This document shows positions 8,057-16,301 of a stretch of DNA of 32,524 nt, one piece after another (position 1 is the stretch's first letter; each line of letters starts with the position of its first letter). The translations under genes were made by a program, and so were the position numbers. This stretch comes from an uncultured Burkholderiales bacterium (lineage in GTDB: Bacteria > Pseudomonadota > Gammaproteobacteria > Burkholderiales > Burkholderiaceae_C), in the NCBI GenBank assembly GCA_903910745.1, contig CAIWAO010000101.1, positions 1-32,524 of the forward strand, given 5' to 3'. The notes beneath the pieces are model-generated. The model saw only the letters and a program-made list of their open reading frames with translations, was not told the origin of the DNA and did not search any database.

Positions 8057-8111
8057 AGGTACCAAAACACTTTAACTCCAAATCGACCGCCTTAGCAGGC
8101 GGTTTTTTTTT
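8030..8111 (+). promoter_or_regulatory. Transcription attenuator (pause/antiterminator/terminator switch) of aroG
   Basis: Three competing pairings are visible. Segments 1:2 pair CGCC (8030-8033) with GGCG (8039-8042). Segments 2:3 pair GGCGGTCGA (8039-8047) with its perfect complement TCGACCGCC (8083-8091). The 2:3 fold is extended by GAG/CTC (8048-8050 with 8076-8078) and TTAAAG/CTTTAA (8053-8058 with 8070-8075). Segments 3:4 pair ACCGCC (8086-8091) with GGCGGT (8098-8103) and run into a T-tract. A ribosome stalled at Phe/Tyr codons 6-13 leaves segment 2 free and favours 2:3 (read-through). A ribosome reaching the stop at 8054 covers segment 2 and lets the terminator form. The geometry is seen directly; the mechanism follows the known his/trp/phe leader model. 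Confidence 0.85.
8086..8111 (+). terminator. Rho-independent terminator of the aroG leader
   Basis: A perfect 6-bp GC-rich stem, ACCGCC (8086-8091) and GGCGGT (8098-8103), encloses a 6-base loop (TTAGCA). It is followed by an uninterrupted T run to 8111. It lies 50 bp before the aroG ATG and is mutually exclusive with the antiterminator stem. Confidence 0.88.
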
Positions 8112-8160
8112 GGTATTTTTTAGACGCTTGATTTAATTTTTATATTGAAAGTCCCCTGCA

Positions 8161-9309
8161 ATGAAAACACAACCATCACTGTCTGTTCAAGCCTTCACCT
8201 CGGGGGGGGCTGCTATCGGTGGGACTCACTCGACCGATAAAACAAGTCATACAGATGATGAAAGAATCAAAGACATCACGGTGCTCCCCCCACCGGAGCA
8301 TTTGATAAGATTTTTTCCTATTCTTGGAACTCCGGTAGAAGATTTGATATCAAGTACCCGTAAAAAAATATCCAATATCATGCAAGGCAAAGATGACCGG
8401 TTATTGGTGGTTATGGGTCCGTGCTCTATTCACGACCCAAGCGCAGCACTGGAATATGCGAGACGGCTGAGCGTGGAGCGAGAGCGTTTCAAAGACACAC
8501 TTGAGATCGTTATGCGCGTCTATTTTGAAAAGCCAAGGACCACAGTGGGATGGAAAGGGCTTATCAACGATCCCTATTTAGATGAGAGTTTTAAAATTGA
8601 CGAAGGACTAAGGATCGCTCGCCAACTCTTGATTGAAATCAATAGACTTGGACTGCCTGCAGGAAGTGAATTTTTGGATGTAATCTCACCTCAATACATT
8701 GGGGACTTAATCAGTTGGGGTGCCATAGGGGCTAGAACAACTGAGAGCCAAATTCATAGGGAGCTTGCCTCTGGCTTATCAGCTCCAATTGGGTTTAAGA
8801 ACGGAACGGACGGAAATATAAAGATTGCTACTGATGCAATCCAAGCGGCGTCAAGAGGACATAACTTTTTATCTGTACACAAAAATGGTCAAGTCGCTAT
8901 TGTTCAAACCCAGGGTAATCCAGATTGTCACGTGATCCTTAGAGGAGGCAAGGCACCTAACTACGACGCACAAAGTGTTAAGTCCGCCTGTGATGAACTT
9001 ACCCAGTCCAAGTTGGCACCTCGTTTAATGGTAGATTGTTCACATGCCAATAGCAGTAAACAGCATGCCAAGCAAATTGAGGTAGCTAAAGATATCGCCA
9101 GTCAAATCACCAATGGCGCGCACCAGATATTTGGATTAATGGTTGAGAGCCATTTAATGGAGGGCGCACAAAAGTTTACCCCTGGGCACGATAGTGTTGC
9201 TAAGCTCAAATTTGGTCAAAGCATCACTGATGCATGTATCAACTGGGAGAACTCGGTGCCCATGCTTGAGCTTTTATCTGAGGCTGTTAAAACGAGAAGA
9301 AATAGCTAA
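8161..9309 (+). CDS. aroG: 3-deoxy-D-arabino-heptulosonate-7-phosphate synthase (class I, AroG type)
   Basis: This enzyme condenses phosphoenolpyruvate and erythrose 4-phosphate, the entry step of the shikimate pathway. The protein shows DERIKDITVLPPPEHL (33-48), the MGPCSIHD motif with metal-ligand Cys88, the EKPRTTVGWKGLINDP loop, and the C-terminal MVDCSHANSSKQH metal-site motif, so it is a class I alpha enzyme. At 382 residues it is about 30 longer than E. coli AroG. The surplus is a polar Ser/Thr/Gly-rich N-terminus before the conserved DERIK region. The ATG at 8161 is weakly served by GAAAG upstream, and no better start lies between it and the conserved part. Which aromatic amino acid inhibits the enzyme cannot be told by eye. 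Expression is probably set by the Phe/Tyr leader attenuator. Confidence 0.95.
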   Translation: MKTQPSLSVQAFTSGGAAIGGTHSTDKTSHTDDERIKDITVLPPPEHLIRFFPILGTPVEDLISSTRKKISNIMQGKDDRLLVVMGPCSIHDPSAALEYARRLSVERERFKDTLEIVMRVYFEKPRTTVGWKGLINDPYLDESFKIDEGLRIARQLLIEINRLGLPAGSEFLDVISPQYIGDLISWGAIGARTTESQIHRELASGLSAPIGFKNGTDGNIKIATDAIQAASRGHNFLSVHKNGQVAIVQTQGNPDCHVILRGGKAPNYDAQSVKSACDELTQSKLAPRLMVDCSHANSSKQHAKQIEVAKDIASQITNGAHQIFGLMVESHLMEGAQKFTPGHDSVAKLKFGQSITDACINWENSVPMLELLSEAVKTRRNS

Positions 9310-9316
9310 AGAAGAT

Positions 9317-10756
9317 TCAAGCAAGGTATTTCTGTCTTAAACCATCAAGTATTTTTTCGTGAATACCACCAAAGGATCCGTTACTCATGCACAAAATTTG
9401 ATCCCCCTTTTGTGCATGGGTACATACTTGGTTTACCAGGTCCTCAAGGGTTTGGGTTACGACGGCTTTTGAGCCCATGGGCTTGAGTACTTCAGATGGA
9501 CTCCAGTCTAGACCTTGAGAGTGACAAAGGGATAAATCCGCAGCACCAAGGCTTGCAGGTAACAAAGCGTTCATTGACCCCAACTTCATCGTATTGGAGC
9601 GAGCCTCAAATACAGCCAAAATCCGCCTATTCGGACCCACCTGCTTTCTAAGCCCCTCAATGGTAGTTTGAATGGCTGTTGGGTGATGGGCAAAATCATC
9701 ATACACAGTGATCTTTGTATCTGCGCCTGAGCTAACGACTCCCTTAACTTCCATACGGCGTTTGACGTTGTTGAAACTCTCCAGGGCTTTTGCGGCTGTT
9801 GAGGGATCTACGCCGTAGTGTTTTGCAGCTGCGAGGCTGGCCAATGCGTTCATCTGGTTGTGTTTGCCGCTGAGCGTCCAGTTCACATGGGTGATGAGTT
9901 GCTCATCCAAGAACACATCAAAGGAGTTTGCATCACCCTGCGCGCTCCAGTTGGCTTTTGGGGTGCTCCCAAACCTTGTGACCCCGCTCCATAGACCCAT
10001 ATTCAAAACACGCTCCAGACTCTTCTCATCCGCGTTAACCACAACCTCTCCTGACCGAGGTATAGTCCTAACCAAGTGATGAAACTGTCGCTCTATTGCT
10101 GCTAAGTTGTCAAAAATGTCTGCATGATCGAACTCTAAGTTATTGAGTATTGCAGTGCGAGGTCTGTAATGCACAAACTTACTACGTTTATCAAAAAAAG
10201 CAGTGTCATATTCATCTGCTTCAATAACAAAGGGGGGAAGTTGAGTGTGACCCGTTTTACCAGGATACTCGCTCATCCGTGCAGAGATATCGAAATTCAA
10301 GGGCACACCACCCACCAAGAAACCTGGTTTCAGTCCTGCGAATTCAAGTATCCAGGTAAGCATTGCGGTGGTGGTTGTTTTTCCGTGGGTACCTGCAACT
10401 GCAAACACATGATGGGGATGGGCATGTGTATGCAAAATGTGCTCAGACAGCCACTGGGGTCCGCTGGTGTAAGGCAAGCCCATTTCTAAAATCGCCTCCA
10501 TCAAAGGAAACTTAGGGGTATTGGGTTCCAAGTGAGCCCTTGATACGACATTTCCTATGACCCAAACGTCTGGATTTAATTTAATTTGATCAGCACCATA
10601 GCCCTCTATCAGCTCAATGCCTAGTCCACGGAGCTGATCGCTCATGGGTGGGTAGACGCTAGCGTCACAGCCCGTTACTTTATGGCCCGCTTGGCGAGCG
10701 AGCGCTGCAAGACCACCCATGAAGGTGCCGCAAATGCCAAGAATATGTATATGCAT
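9317..10756 (-). CDS. mpl: UDP-N-acetylmuramate:L-alanyl-gamma-D-glutamyl-meso-diaminopimelate ligase
   Basis: Mpl reattaches tripeptide recovered from old murein to UDP-MurNAc, feeding peptidoglycan recycling. The 479-residue protein begins MHIHILGICGTFMGG, the diagnostic Mpl N-terminus. It has the Mur-ligase ATP loop AGTHGKTTTT at 121-130 and the YDDFAHHPTAI motif. I chose the ATG at 10756 because it gives that conserved start. An in-frame Met 11 codons upstream (10789) would add a stretch with no family match. The gene ends 7 bp from the convergent aroG stop with no visible terminator between. It is functionally related to ampD in this window, since both act in murein recycling. Confidence 0.95.
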   Translation of the reverse strand: MHIHILGICGTFMGGLAALARQAGHKVTGCDASVYPPMSDQLRGLGIELIEGYGADQIKLNPDVWVIGNVVSRAHLEPNTPKFPLMEAILEMGLPYTSGPQWLSEHILHTHAHPHHVFAVAGTHGKTTTTAMLTWILEFAGLKPGFLVGGVPLNFDISARMSEYPGKTGHTQLPPFVIEADEYDTAFFDKRSKFVHYRPRTAILNNLEFDHADIFDNLAAIERQFHHLVRTIPRSGEVVVNADEKSLERVLNMGLWSGVTRFGSTPKANWSAQGDANSFDVFLDEQLITHVNWTLSGKHNQMNALASLAAAKHYGVDPSTAAKALESFNNVKRRMEVKGVVSSGADTKITVYDDFAHHPTAIQTTIEGLRKQVGPNRRILAVFEARSNTMKLGSMNALLPASLGAADLSLCHSQGLDWSPSEVLKPMGSKAVVTQTLEDLVNQVCTHAQKGDQILCMSNGSFGGIHEKILDGLRQKYLA

Positions 10757-10824
10757 AAGTAAATTGTAGGGCCTAGAAACAGTGCACAAACGAGCTCGTA
10801 ATAAATAACGTGCACAATCTAGGT

Positions 10825-11535
10825 ATGCAAGAATTAAGTCAAGAAATAGCCTCTCAGGCAGCCAGGCTAGTAGTCGAGGAGGGGTTGGATTACGGTGCTG
10901 CTAAGCGCAGAGCCGTGAAAGATATGGGCCTACCCCCAAACAAGACGCCCATGCCTTCAAATGATTTACTTGAGGAGGAGGTGAGAACCTACATCAGTAT
11001 TTTCTGCGCTGATAGCCAACCCTTGGAGCTTGCAGCACTCAGGAATACTGCGTATCAGTGGATGCAAAAATTAGAAAAATTCCGACCCCATTTGACTGGC
11101 GCAGTTTGGCGAGGGACGGCGACCAGGCTAAGCGATATCTATATTCAGCTATTTTGTGATGACTCAAAGGAAACTGAAATTGAACTCATCAATCAGGGGA
11201 TAGACTTTGAGGTGCGCAGTGTCAACGGGTTCAGGGGGGAATTGGTTGACGCTTTAAGTATCTCAATACTTTGTGAGGAATTGCAAGAAGAAATTGGATT
11301 GCATCTCATGATCTATGATCATGATGATTTAAGGGGTGCTTTAGTCTCCGATCAGAAGCAAAAAAGAGACTCTGAGCTTGGACAGTCTCAGAGTCAAAGC
11401 GAAATCCACAGGCCTAACGTGAAACAACTCGCTCAAATCGCTCAAATCGCTCAAATCCCATCTCCAATGCCCGCTTCCCCTTTGGCACCCATAGGCTCTC
11501 TTAAAGCCCTTAAACAATTGATTGATTACTCGTAG
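10825..11535 (+). CDS. Conserved protein of unknown function (possible nucleotidyltransferase-like fold)
   Basis: I do not recognise a named family. The 236-residue product (ATG 10825; an upstream GTG at 10810 would add five residues) begins with a helical segment containing GLDYGAAKRRAVKDMGLP. It then has a stretch GTATRLSDIYIQLFCDD at about 94-110, which loosely resembles the GS-x(n)-D-x-D pattern of Pol-beta-type nucleotidyltransferases, followed by HLMIYDHDDLRGAL (about 165-178). The last 60 residues are low-complexity (SQSQSE, AQIAQIAQI) and probably disordered. I recall similar proteins before tlpA/accB in Comamonadaceae, which suggests real conservation. It is transcribed toward tlpA, 41 bp ahead of it, and divergently from mpl. 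Confidence 0.75.
   Translation: MQELSQEIASQAARLVVEEGLDYGAAKRRAVKDMGLPPNKTPMPSNDLLEEEVRTYISIFCADSQPLELAALRNTAYQWMQKLEKFRPHLTGAVWRGTATRLSDIYIQLFCDDSKETEIELINQGIDFEVRSVNGFRGELVDALSISILCEELQEEIGLHLMIYDHDDLRGALVSDQKQKRDSELGQSQSQSEIHRPNVKQLAQIAQIAQIPSPMPASPLAPIGSLKALKQLIDYS
11431..11457. repeat. Three perfect tandem 9-bp repeats inside the unknown gene
   Basis: GCTCAAATC occurs three times in a row at 11431, 11440 and 11449 with no mismatch, coding Ala-Gln-Ile three times in the C-terminal tail. Being a multiple of three it keeps the frame. Perfect copies suggest recent slippage. Confidence 0.9.
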
Positions 11536-11576
11536 ATCGCCAAATAGCCGTATCACTTGGCGATAAAATCCATGCT

Positions 11577-12137
11577 ATGAATAAAACCCCAGAATCCCTC
11601 TCAAACCCCGAGTCAGTGGATTTATTAAAAAATCGAAGATGGATTTTGGGAGGTGTCGCATCGGGTGCACTTTTGGCGGGATCCCTTGCTTCTTGGTTTA
11701 GATTTAGCTCATCCAAGACCAGCTCAGTTGACCTTCAACCTCTTTGGAATTCGACTTTTGAGCATCCCAACGGTCAAAGTGTGGACTGGAAAGAGTACAG
11801 AGGGAGGCCATTGATTGTTAATTTTTGGGCAACCTGGTGTACCCCATGTGTAGAGGAAATGCCGTTAATTGATCACTTTTACAAAGAAAATGTCTCTAAA
11901 GGTTGGCAAGTTGTTGGCTTGGCAATCGATCAACCTAGTAAAGTTAGGAGCTTCCTGGCCCAGCACTCTGTAAGTTATCCTATTCTATTGGCGGGTTTAG
12001 GTGGAACTGAGCTTGGAGAGTTACTGGGGAATGACGTGGGTGGTTTACCATTTACGCTTGTTTTAAGAGCTGATGAGAGCGTTTTGTTCAAAAAAATAGG
12101 TAAATTAAGACAAGAAGAGCTCAGTTCACTTTTGTGA
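11577..12137 (+). CDS. TlpA-family membrane-anchored thioredoxin-like protein
   Basis: This 186-residue protein has an N-terminal membrane anchor (about 22-41) and a periplasmic thioredoxin fold. The active site is WCTPC with Cys88 and Cys91 in NFWATWCTPCVEEMP. The downstream segment GWQVVGLAIDQPSKVRSFL and the cis-Pro region GGLPFTLVLR match the AhpC/TSA-Redoxin TlpA/ResA group. Such proteins reduce periplasmic disulfides, often for cytochrome c or oxidase assembly. The CcsA-like gene in this window would be a logical client pathway but is not linked. It sits directly before accB with 83 bp between. Confidence 0.88.
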   Translation: MNKTPESLSNPESVDLLKNRRWILGGVASGALLAGSLASWFRFSSSKTSSVDLQPLWNSTFEHPNGQSVDWKEYRGRPLIVNFWATWCTPCVEEMPLIDHFYKENVSKGWQVVGLAIDQPSKVRSFLAQHSVSYPILLAGLGGTELGELLGNDVGGLPFTLVLRADESVLFKKIGKLRQEELSSLL

Positions 12138-12220
12138 AATGTTAAAAAAACATAAAAAATGAGTTTTTGGGATAAAAATAGTAGAAAATACTACATCTTC
12201 CACAAAAAGAGCTGTTCGTT

Positions 12221-12790
12221 ATGGATTTAAGAAAACTCAAGACGTTGATTGATTTGGTGTCTGAATCAAATATCTCAGAACTTGAAATCACTGAGGCTGA
12301 GGGCAAAGTCAGGATTGTTAAAAGTGAGGGCGCTGCGCACACTGGTTTTTATTCTGCCCAGCCTCCCCGTTCTGGGGGCGCTTTTCAAAATAATAATTTT
12401 GATCATTCAAACTCACAACCTCAAAATAACGAGAGTGCTGGCTACATAGCCCAGGGCGGACAAGCTTTTGATTCGTCAAATCATCCTGGCTCTAACTATG
12501 CAGGAGATGCAAGTTCACAAGACAGTTCTACTCAAAATGTTTCAAACGCAGTAACTGGGCATGTCGCTAAATCTCCAATGGTTGGTACTTTCTACAGATC
12601 CTCCACACCAGGCGGTAAGCCATTCATTGATGTGGGCTCTGTCGTTAAGGAAGGGGACACCATTTGTATCATCGAGGCGATGAAAATCCTCAATGAGATT
12701 GTTGCTGACCATTCAGGTACTGTTACTCAAATTCTGATCAAAGATGGACAAGCCGTAGAGTATGGACAGTCTTTGTTTGTTATCGAGTAA
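12221..12790 (+). CDS. accB: Acetyl-CoA carboxylase biotin carboxyl carrier protein
   Basis: AccB carries biotin for the first step of fatty-acid synthesis. The biotinyl domain occupies about 112-189 and contains EAMKILNE with biotinylated Lys155. The N-terminal helix (MDLRKLKTLIDLVSES) is the usual AccB dimerisation region. Between them lies an Asn/Ser/Gly/Gln-rich linker (about 40-110), longer than the Ala/Pro linker of E. coli AccB (156 residues in total versus 189 here) and almost free of Pro/Ala repeats. It forms an operon with accC (26 bp apart) and prmA. The upstream 83-bp interval is AT-rich and contains TAGTA-GAAAA-TACTA, a small inverted repeat. Confidence 0.96.
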   Translation: MDLRKLKTLIDLVSESNISELEITEAEGKVRIVKSEGAAHTGFYSAQPPRSGGAFQNNNFDHSNSQPQNNESAGYIAQGGQAFDSSNHPGSNYAGDASSQDSSTQNVSNAVTGHVAKSPMVGTFYRSSTPGGKPFIDVGSVVKEGDTICIIEAMKILNEIVADHSGTVTQILIKDGQAVEYGQSLFVIE

Positions 12791-12816
12791 TTAAGTAACC
12801 AAGTCAGAAGCCAAGT

Positions 12817-14166
12817 ATGTTTAAAAAAATTCTGATCGCCAATCGAGGTGAAATTGCACTTCGTATACAACGAGCCTGCAAAGAACTTGGGGTTCGCGGT
12901 GTTATTGTCTACTCAGAGGCAGACCGAGAAGCTAAATATGTCAAACTTGCCGAGGAAGCGGTTTGTATTGGACCGGCCCCATCAGCCCAAAGTTATCTCA
13001 ACATGCCGGCAATTATTTCCGCCGCAGAGGTGACCGATTCAGAGGCAATTCACCCTGGCTACGGCTTTTTAAGTGAGAACGCAGATTTCGCTGAACGGGT
13101 TGAAAAAAGTGGTTTCAAATTCATTGGGCCTACGCCTGAATCCATTCGAATGATGGGGGATAAAGTCTCTGCTAAGCAAGCGATGATCAAAGCAGGCGTG
13201 CCTTGTGTACCTGGTTCTGAGGGCGAACTTCCCGATAATCCAACGGAGATGAAGCGGATCGCAAAAGCAATAGGTTATCCGGTGATCATCAAAGCGGCGG
13301 GTGGCGGTGGTGGCCGAGGAATGCGTGTGGTCAATACTGAGGCTGCACTCATCAATGCGGTTCAAACCACCAAAGCAGAGGCGGGAGCGGCCTTTGGTAA
13401 TCCAGCGGTGTATATGGAGAAGTTTCTCCAAAACCCGCGACATGTTGAAATACAAATCCTTGCAGATCAGTTTAAGAATGTGGTTTATTTGGGTGAGAGA
13501 GATTGCTCCATGCAAAGGCGGCATCAAAAGGTCATCGAAGAGGCGCCGGCCCCAGGAATTGCCAGAAAACTGATCGAGAAAGTGGGGGAGAGATGCGCTG
13601 CTGCTTGTAAAAAGATTGGGTATAGGGGAGCGGGCACTTTTGAGTTTTTATACGAGAACGGTGAGTTCTATTTCATAGAGATGAACACCCGCGTTCAAGT
13701 AGAGCATCCAGTCACGGAGTTTATAACGGGAATTGATATCGTTAAGACCCAGATCCAGGTTGCTGCGGGCGAGAAGCTTCCTTTCTCCCAGCGTCAAATC
13801 ACTTTCAAAGGCCACGCTATTGAGTGCAGGATCAATGCAGAGGATCCCTTTAAATTTACTCCCTCACCCGGGCGAATCACGATGTGGCACGCTGCTGGTG
13901 GTCCCGGAGTGCGGGTCGATTCCCATGCCTACACCAATTACTTCGTCCCCCCCAACTACGACTCTATGATCGGCAAATTGATTGTTTACGGCGATACCAG
14001 AGAACAAGCATTGGCACGAATGCGTACCGCGCTAGCAGAGTGCGTAGTTGAAGGCATTCAAACCAACATACCCCTGCACCGTGAAATCATGAACGACGCA
14101 AAGTTTATTGCTGGTGGTACAAATATTCACTACCTAGAAGAATGGCTTGCAAGCCACAAGCGGTAA
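12817..14166 (+). CDS. accC: Biotin carboxylase subunit of acetyl-CoA carboxylase
   Basis: AccC carboxylates the biotin on AccB using ATP and bicarbonate. The 449-residue protein has the N-terminal [14 protein letters not shown] signature, the glycine-rich ATP loop [14 protein letters not shown] at about 160-173, and the [21 protein letters not shown] segment. The catalytic region [16 protein letters not shown] is present, as is the C-terminal [14 protein letters not shown]. Length equals E. coli AccC. It lies directly between accB and prmA; prmA begins only 3 bases after the accC stop, so coupling is likely. Confidence 0.98.
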   Translation: MFKKILIANRGEIALRIQRACKELGVRGVIVYSEADREAKYVKLAEEAVCIGPAPSAQSYLNMPAIISAAEVTDSEAIHPGYGFLSENADFAERVEKSGFKFIGPTPESIRMMGDKVSAKQAMIKAGVPCVPGSEGELPDNPTEMKRIAKAIGYPVIIKAAGGGGGRGMRVVNTEAALINAVQTTKAEAGAAFGNPAVYMEKFLQNPRHVEIQILADQFKNVVYLGERDCSMQRRHQKVIEEAPAPGIARKLIEKVGERCAAACKKIGYRGAGTFEFLYENGEFYFIEMNTRVQVEHPVTEFITGIDIVKTQIQVAAGEKLPFSQRQITFKGHAIECRINAEDPFKFTPSPGRITMWHAAGGPGVRVDSHAYTNYFVPPNYDSMIGKLIVYGDTREQALARMRTALAECVVEGIQTNIPLHREIMNDAKFIAGGTNIHYLEEWLASHKR

Positions 14167-14169
14167 ATT

Positions 14170-15129
14170 ATGGTTGAACTGTGCTTACAGGTAGCTCAAG
14201 ACGCGGTTGATGATTTAAGCGATGCGTTGATGGAGCTCGGAGCGCTTAGCGTAAGCGTTGAAGATGCCGATGCATTAACCGATCAAGAAAAAGCTTTATA
14301 CGGTGAGCCAGGAATGCCGGCTCCTTTAATGGGCTGGACTCGCTCAGTTGTTATCGCTTTATTTGAACACTCCCAAGCAGCAGGCGAAGTGAGTGAGTGG
14401 TTGAAAGACCAAAGCGAATGGTCAGAGCATTTGAGCGTAGTTCAAATTCGCGAAGTTATAGAACAAGACTGGGTTCGACTTACGCAGTCACAGTTTGATC
14501 CAGTGCAGATTACCTCTGATTTTTGGATAGTTCCCTCGTGGCACGAATTACCCAATGGGGCTACCCGTGTGTTGCGACTAGATCCTGGGTTGGCATTTGG
14601 AACGGGTACTCACCCAACTACGAAAATGTGCTTAAAGTGGATTGCAACTCACCCACCTACTGATCAACATGTATTGGATTATGGGTGTGGGTCGGGTATT
14701 TTAGCAATGGGTGCCGCACTTTACGGTGCAACACGGGTTGACGCAGTAGATATTGACTCTGCCGCGGTAAGTGCAACGATTGATAATGCGCGTGCCAATC
14801 ATTTAGAGGAAAAAATCAATGCCAGCTTACCCGAGCGCGGCAATCACGATGAGGGTGCAGACGACGCGGGGAAAGCGGGCATAGCGGGCAAGGCAGGTAA
14901 AACCAATGGACAATACGATACTGTGTTAGCCAACATATTGGCTTCACCTCTAAAAGTATTGGCGCCTCTATTAATTAGTGCCGTCAAGCCTGGGGGCTCA
15001 CTCATTTTGGCTGGCATTTTGGAGCGTCAAGCTCAAGAGCTCATCACCGCTTATGAGCCTTATTGCACCCTAAGAGTACTTGACCAAATGGATGGATGGA
15101 TTTTGATGGGCGCTGTTGGAGTGCATTGA
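14170..15129 (+). CDS. prmA: Ribosomal protein L11 methyltransferase
   Basis: PrmA trimethylates several amino groups of ribosomal protein L11 using S-adenosylmethionine. The 319-residue protein has the N-terminal substrate-binding part and the GLAFGTGTHPTTKMCL motif. The SAM loop DYGCGSGILAMGA is at 170-182, and the conserved NILASPL motif near the C-terminus corresponds to the family's NILANPL. An unusual Gly/Ala/Lys/Asp-rich insertion sits at about 222-246 (DEGADDAGKAG, then IAGKAGK) between the SAM fold strands, making it about 25 residues longer than E. coli PrmA. It is coupled to accC (3-bp gap), an arrangement I recall as common in Burkholderiales. Confidence 0.95.
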   Translation: MVELCLQVAQDAVDDLSDALMELGALSVSVEDADALTDQEKALYGEPGMPAPLMGWTRSVVIALFEHSQAAGEVSEWLKDQSEWSEHLSVVQIREVIEQDWVRLTQSQFDPVQITSDFWIVPSWHELPNGATRVLRLDPGLAFGTGTHPTTKMCLKWIATHPPTDQHVLDYGCGSGILAMGAALYGATRVDAVDIDSAAVSATIDNARANHLEEKINASLPERGNHDEGADDAGKAGIAGKAGKTNGQYDTVLANILASPLKVLAPLLISAVKPGGSLILAGILERQAQELITAYEPYCTLRVLDQMDGWILMGAVGVH

Positions 15130-15226
15130 TCAAACTCTATTGCGACACAATGGCTAGTGAAATATTAGCGCATTTGGTACAAACAGTAAAAATCTTGAAA
15201 ACACATATTGCTGATTATTTACAAAT

Positions 15227-16231
15227 ATGCAACTGATAACCCGTTGCCCTCAATGTCGAACTGCATTTGCATTTGATGCTGCTCAGATCCGTGTGGCTCA
15301 GGGCTGGGTGCGCTGCGGTAAATGTGCAACTCTATTTGAATCAGACAAGCATTTGTTTGAGCGCAAAGAATCAATACACCCACTGAGCCCAAGGTATGAA
15401 ATTGATTTGGGCACCAAAGGCCCTCGCGCAGAGTCGCAAACAATTGAATCTGCTGAAAAAGGGGACTCAAAAAGTAAAGATCCAGCTAAGTTAGAGGAAT
15501 CAAGCGACGAGATAGTTAAGCTCAGGTCAGATTTAGAGGCCCTACATGATTCCCTGGATGAAACAAACACAAGTGCTTATAAAGCTTATCAAAACATCAA
15601 TAATACGATTAAGTCTGCAAAAGGTAACGACGCGTCAAATACCATGCAATCCTTAAGTGATGGTCTTCAGGATTTTCAACCCTTCAAGTCCGCGCAAAAA
15701 CAAAGCAATGATGAGCATGAGAGTTTGAATACAACGGGGCTACTAAAACAAGCCAATTCATCTGCAATTACTCGAGTCAGCTATGTGATTGTTGTAACTT
15801 TTTTGGTGTTTCTTAGCGTGGGTCAAGTTCTTTGGATTTACAGAGAAATCATTGGTGCCATTAGTGCAGAGTCACACTTCTTTGTTCAGTCGATATGTGA
15901 AATTTTTGATGTTGAGTTAGGATGGCCCAAGGAGCCCGAGAGCCTGCGCATTGAGTCTAGTAGTTTCAAAGTCAGTGAAGGGGGTAATTACCGTTTAAAA
16001 CTCAGGCTTAAAAATCATCAAGATTACGCAGTCATGACGCCACTATTTGAGTTGACCCTTTTGGGTAGCGAGGAAAGTGTATTGGTTAGAAAAATTATTA
16101 AGCCCGAGGATTTAGATCTTCAAAAAGCTCTCGCTGCAGATAAAGATTTAAGTATTGCGTTTAACCTGGCCATTGACCCTAAAATTACAGACCAAATTGT
16201 GGGTTATAAAATAGACTACTTTTATCAGTAA
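15227..16231 (+). CDS. MJ0042-type zinc-ribbon membrane protein with DUF3426 domain
   Basis: The 334-residue protein opens with a zinc ribbon: CPQC (Cys7, Cys10) and CGKC (Cys30, Cys33) around the conserved RTAFAFDAAQIRVAQGWVRC stretch. A polar, Ser/Asp/Lys-rich linker of about 140 residues with coiled-coil character follows. A single membrane segment lies at about 184-205, and a C-terminal extracytoplasmic DUF3426 domain covers about 225-334. The layout (cytoplasmic zinc ribbon, one membrane pass, outer domain) is standard for this family after prmA. Its function is unknown; a sensor or assembly role is inference. It lies 97 bp after prmA on the same strand. Confidence 0.85.
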   Translation: MQLITRCPQCRTAFAFDAAQIRVAQGWVRCGKCATLFESDKHLFERKESIHPLSPRYEIDLGTKGPRAESQTIESAEKGDSKSKDPAKLEESSDEIVKLRSDLEALHDSLDETNTSAYKAYQNINNTIKSAKGNDASNTMQSLSDGLQDFQPFKSAQKQSNDEHESLNTTGLLKQANSSAITRVSYVIVVTFLVFLSVGQVLWIYREIIGAISAESHFFVQSICEIFDVELGWPKEPESLRIESSSFKVSEGGNYRLKLRLKNHQDYAVMTPLFELTLLGSEESVLVRKIIKPEDLDLQKALAADKDLSIAFNLAIDPKITDQIVGYKIDYFYQ

Positions 16232-16301
16232 AGACGAGTCATATTTAGTCTGGACTTATTAAATTCTCATATCCATTTTTTAAACTTAGGAAACTTAAAC
16301 C

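Noticed and set aside
13069-13527. 152-codon minus-strand frame inside accC
   Set aside because: It lies wholly opposite the conserved accC coding sequence and shows no family motif or start signal.
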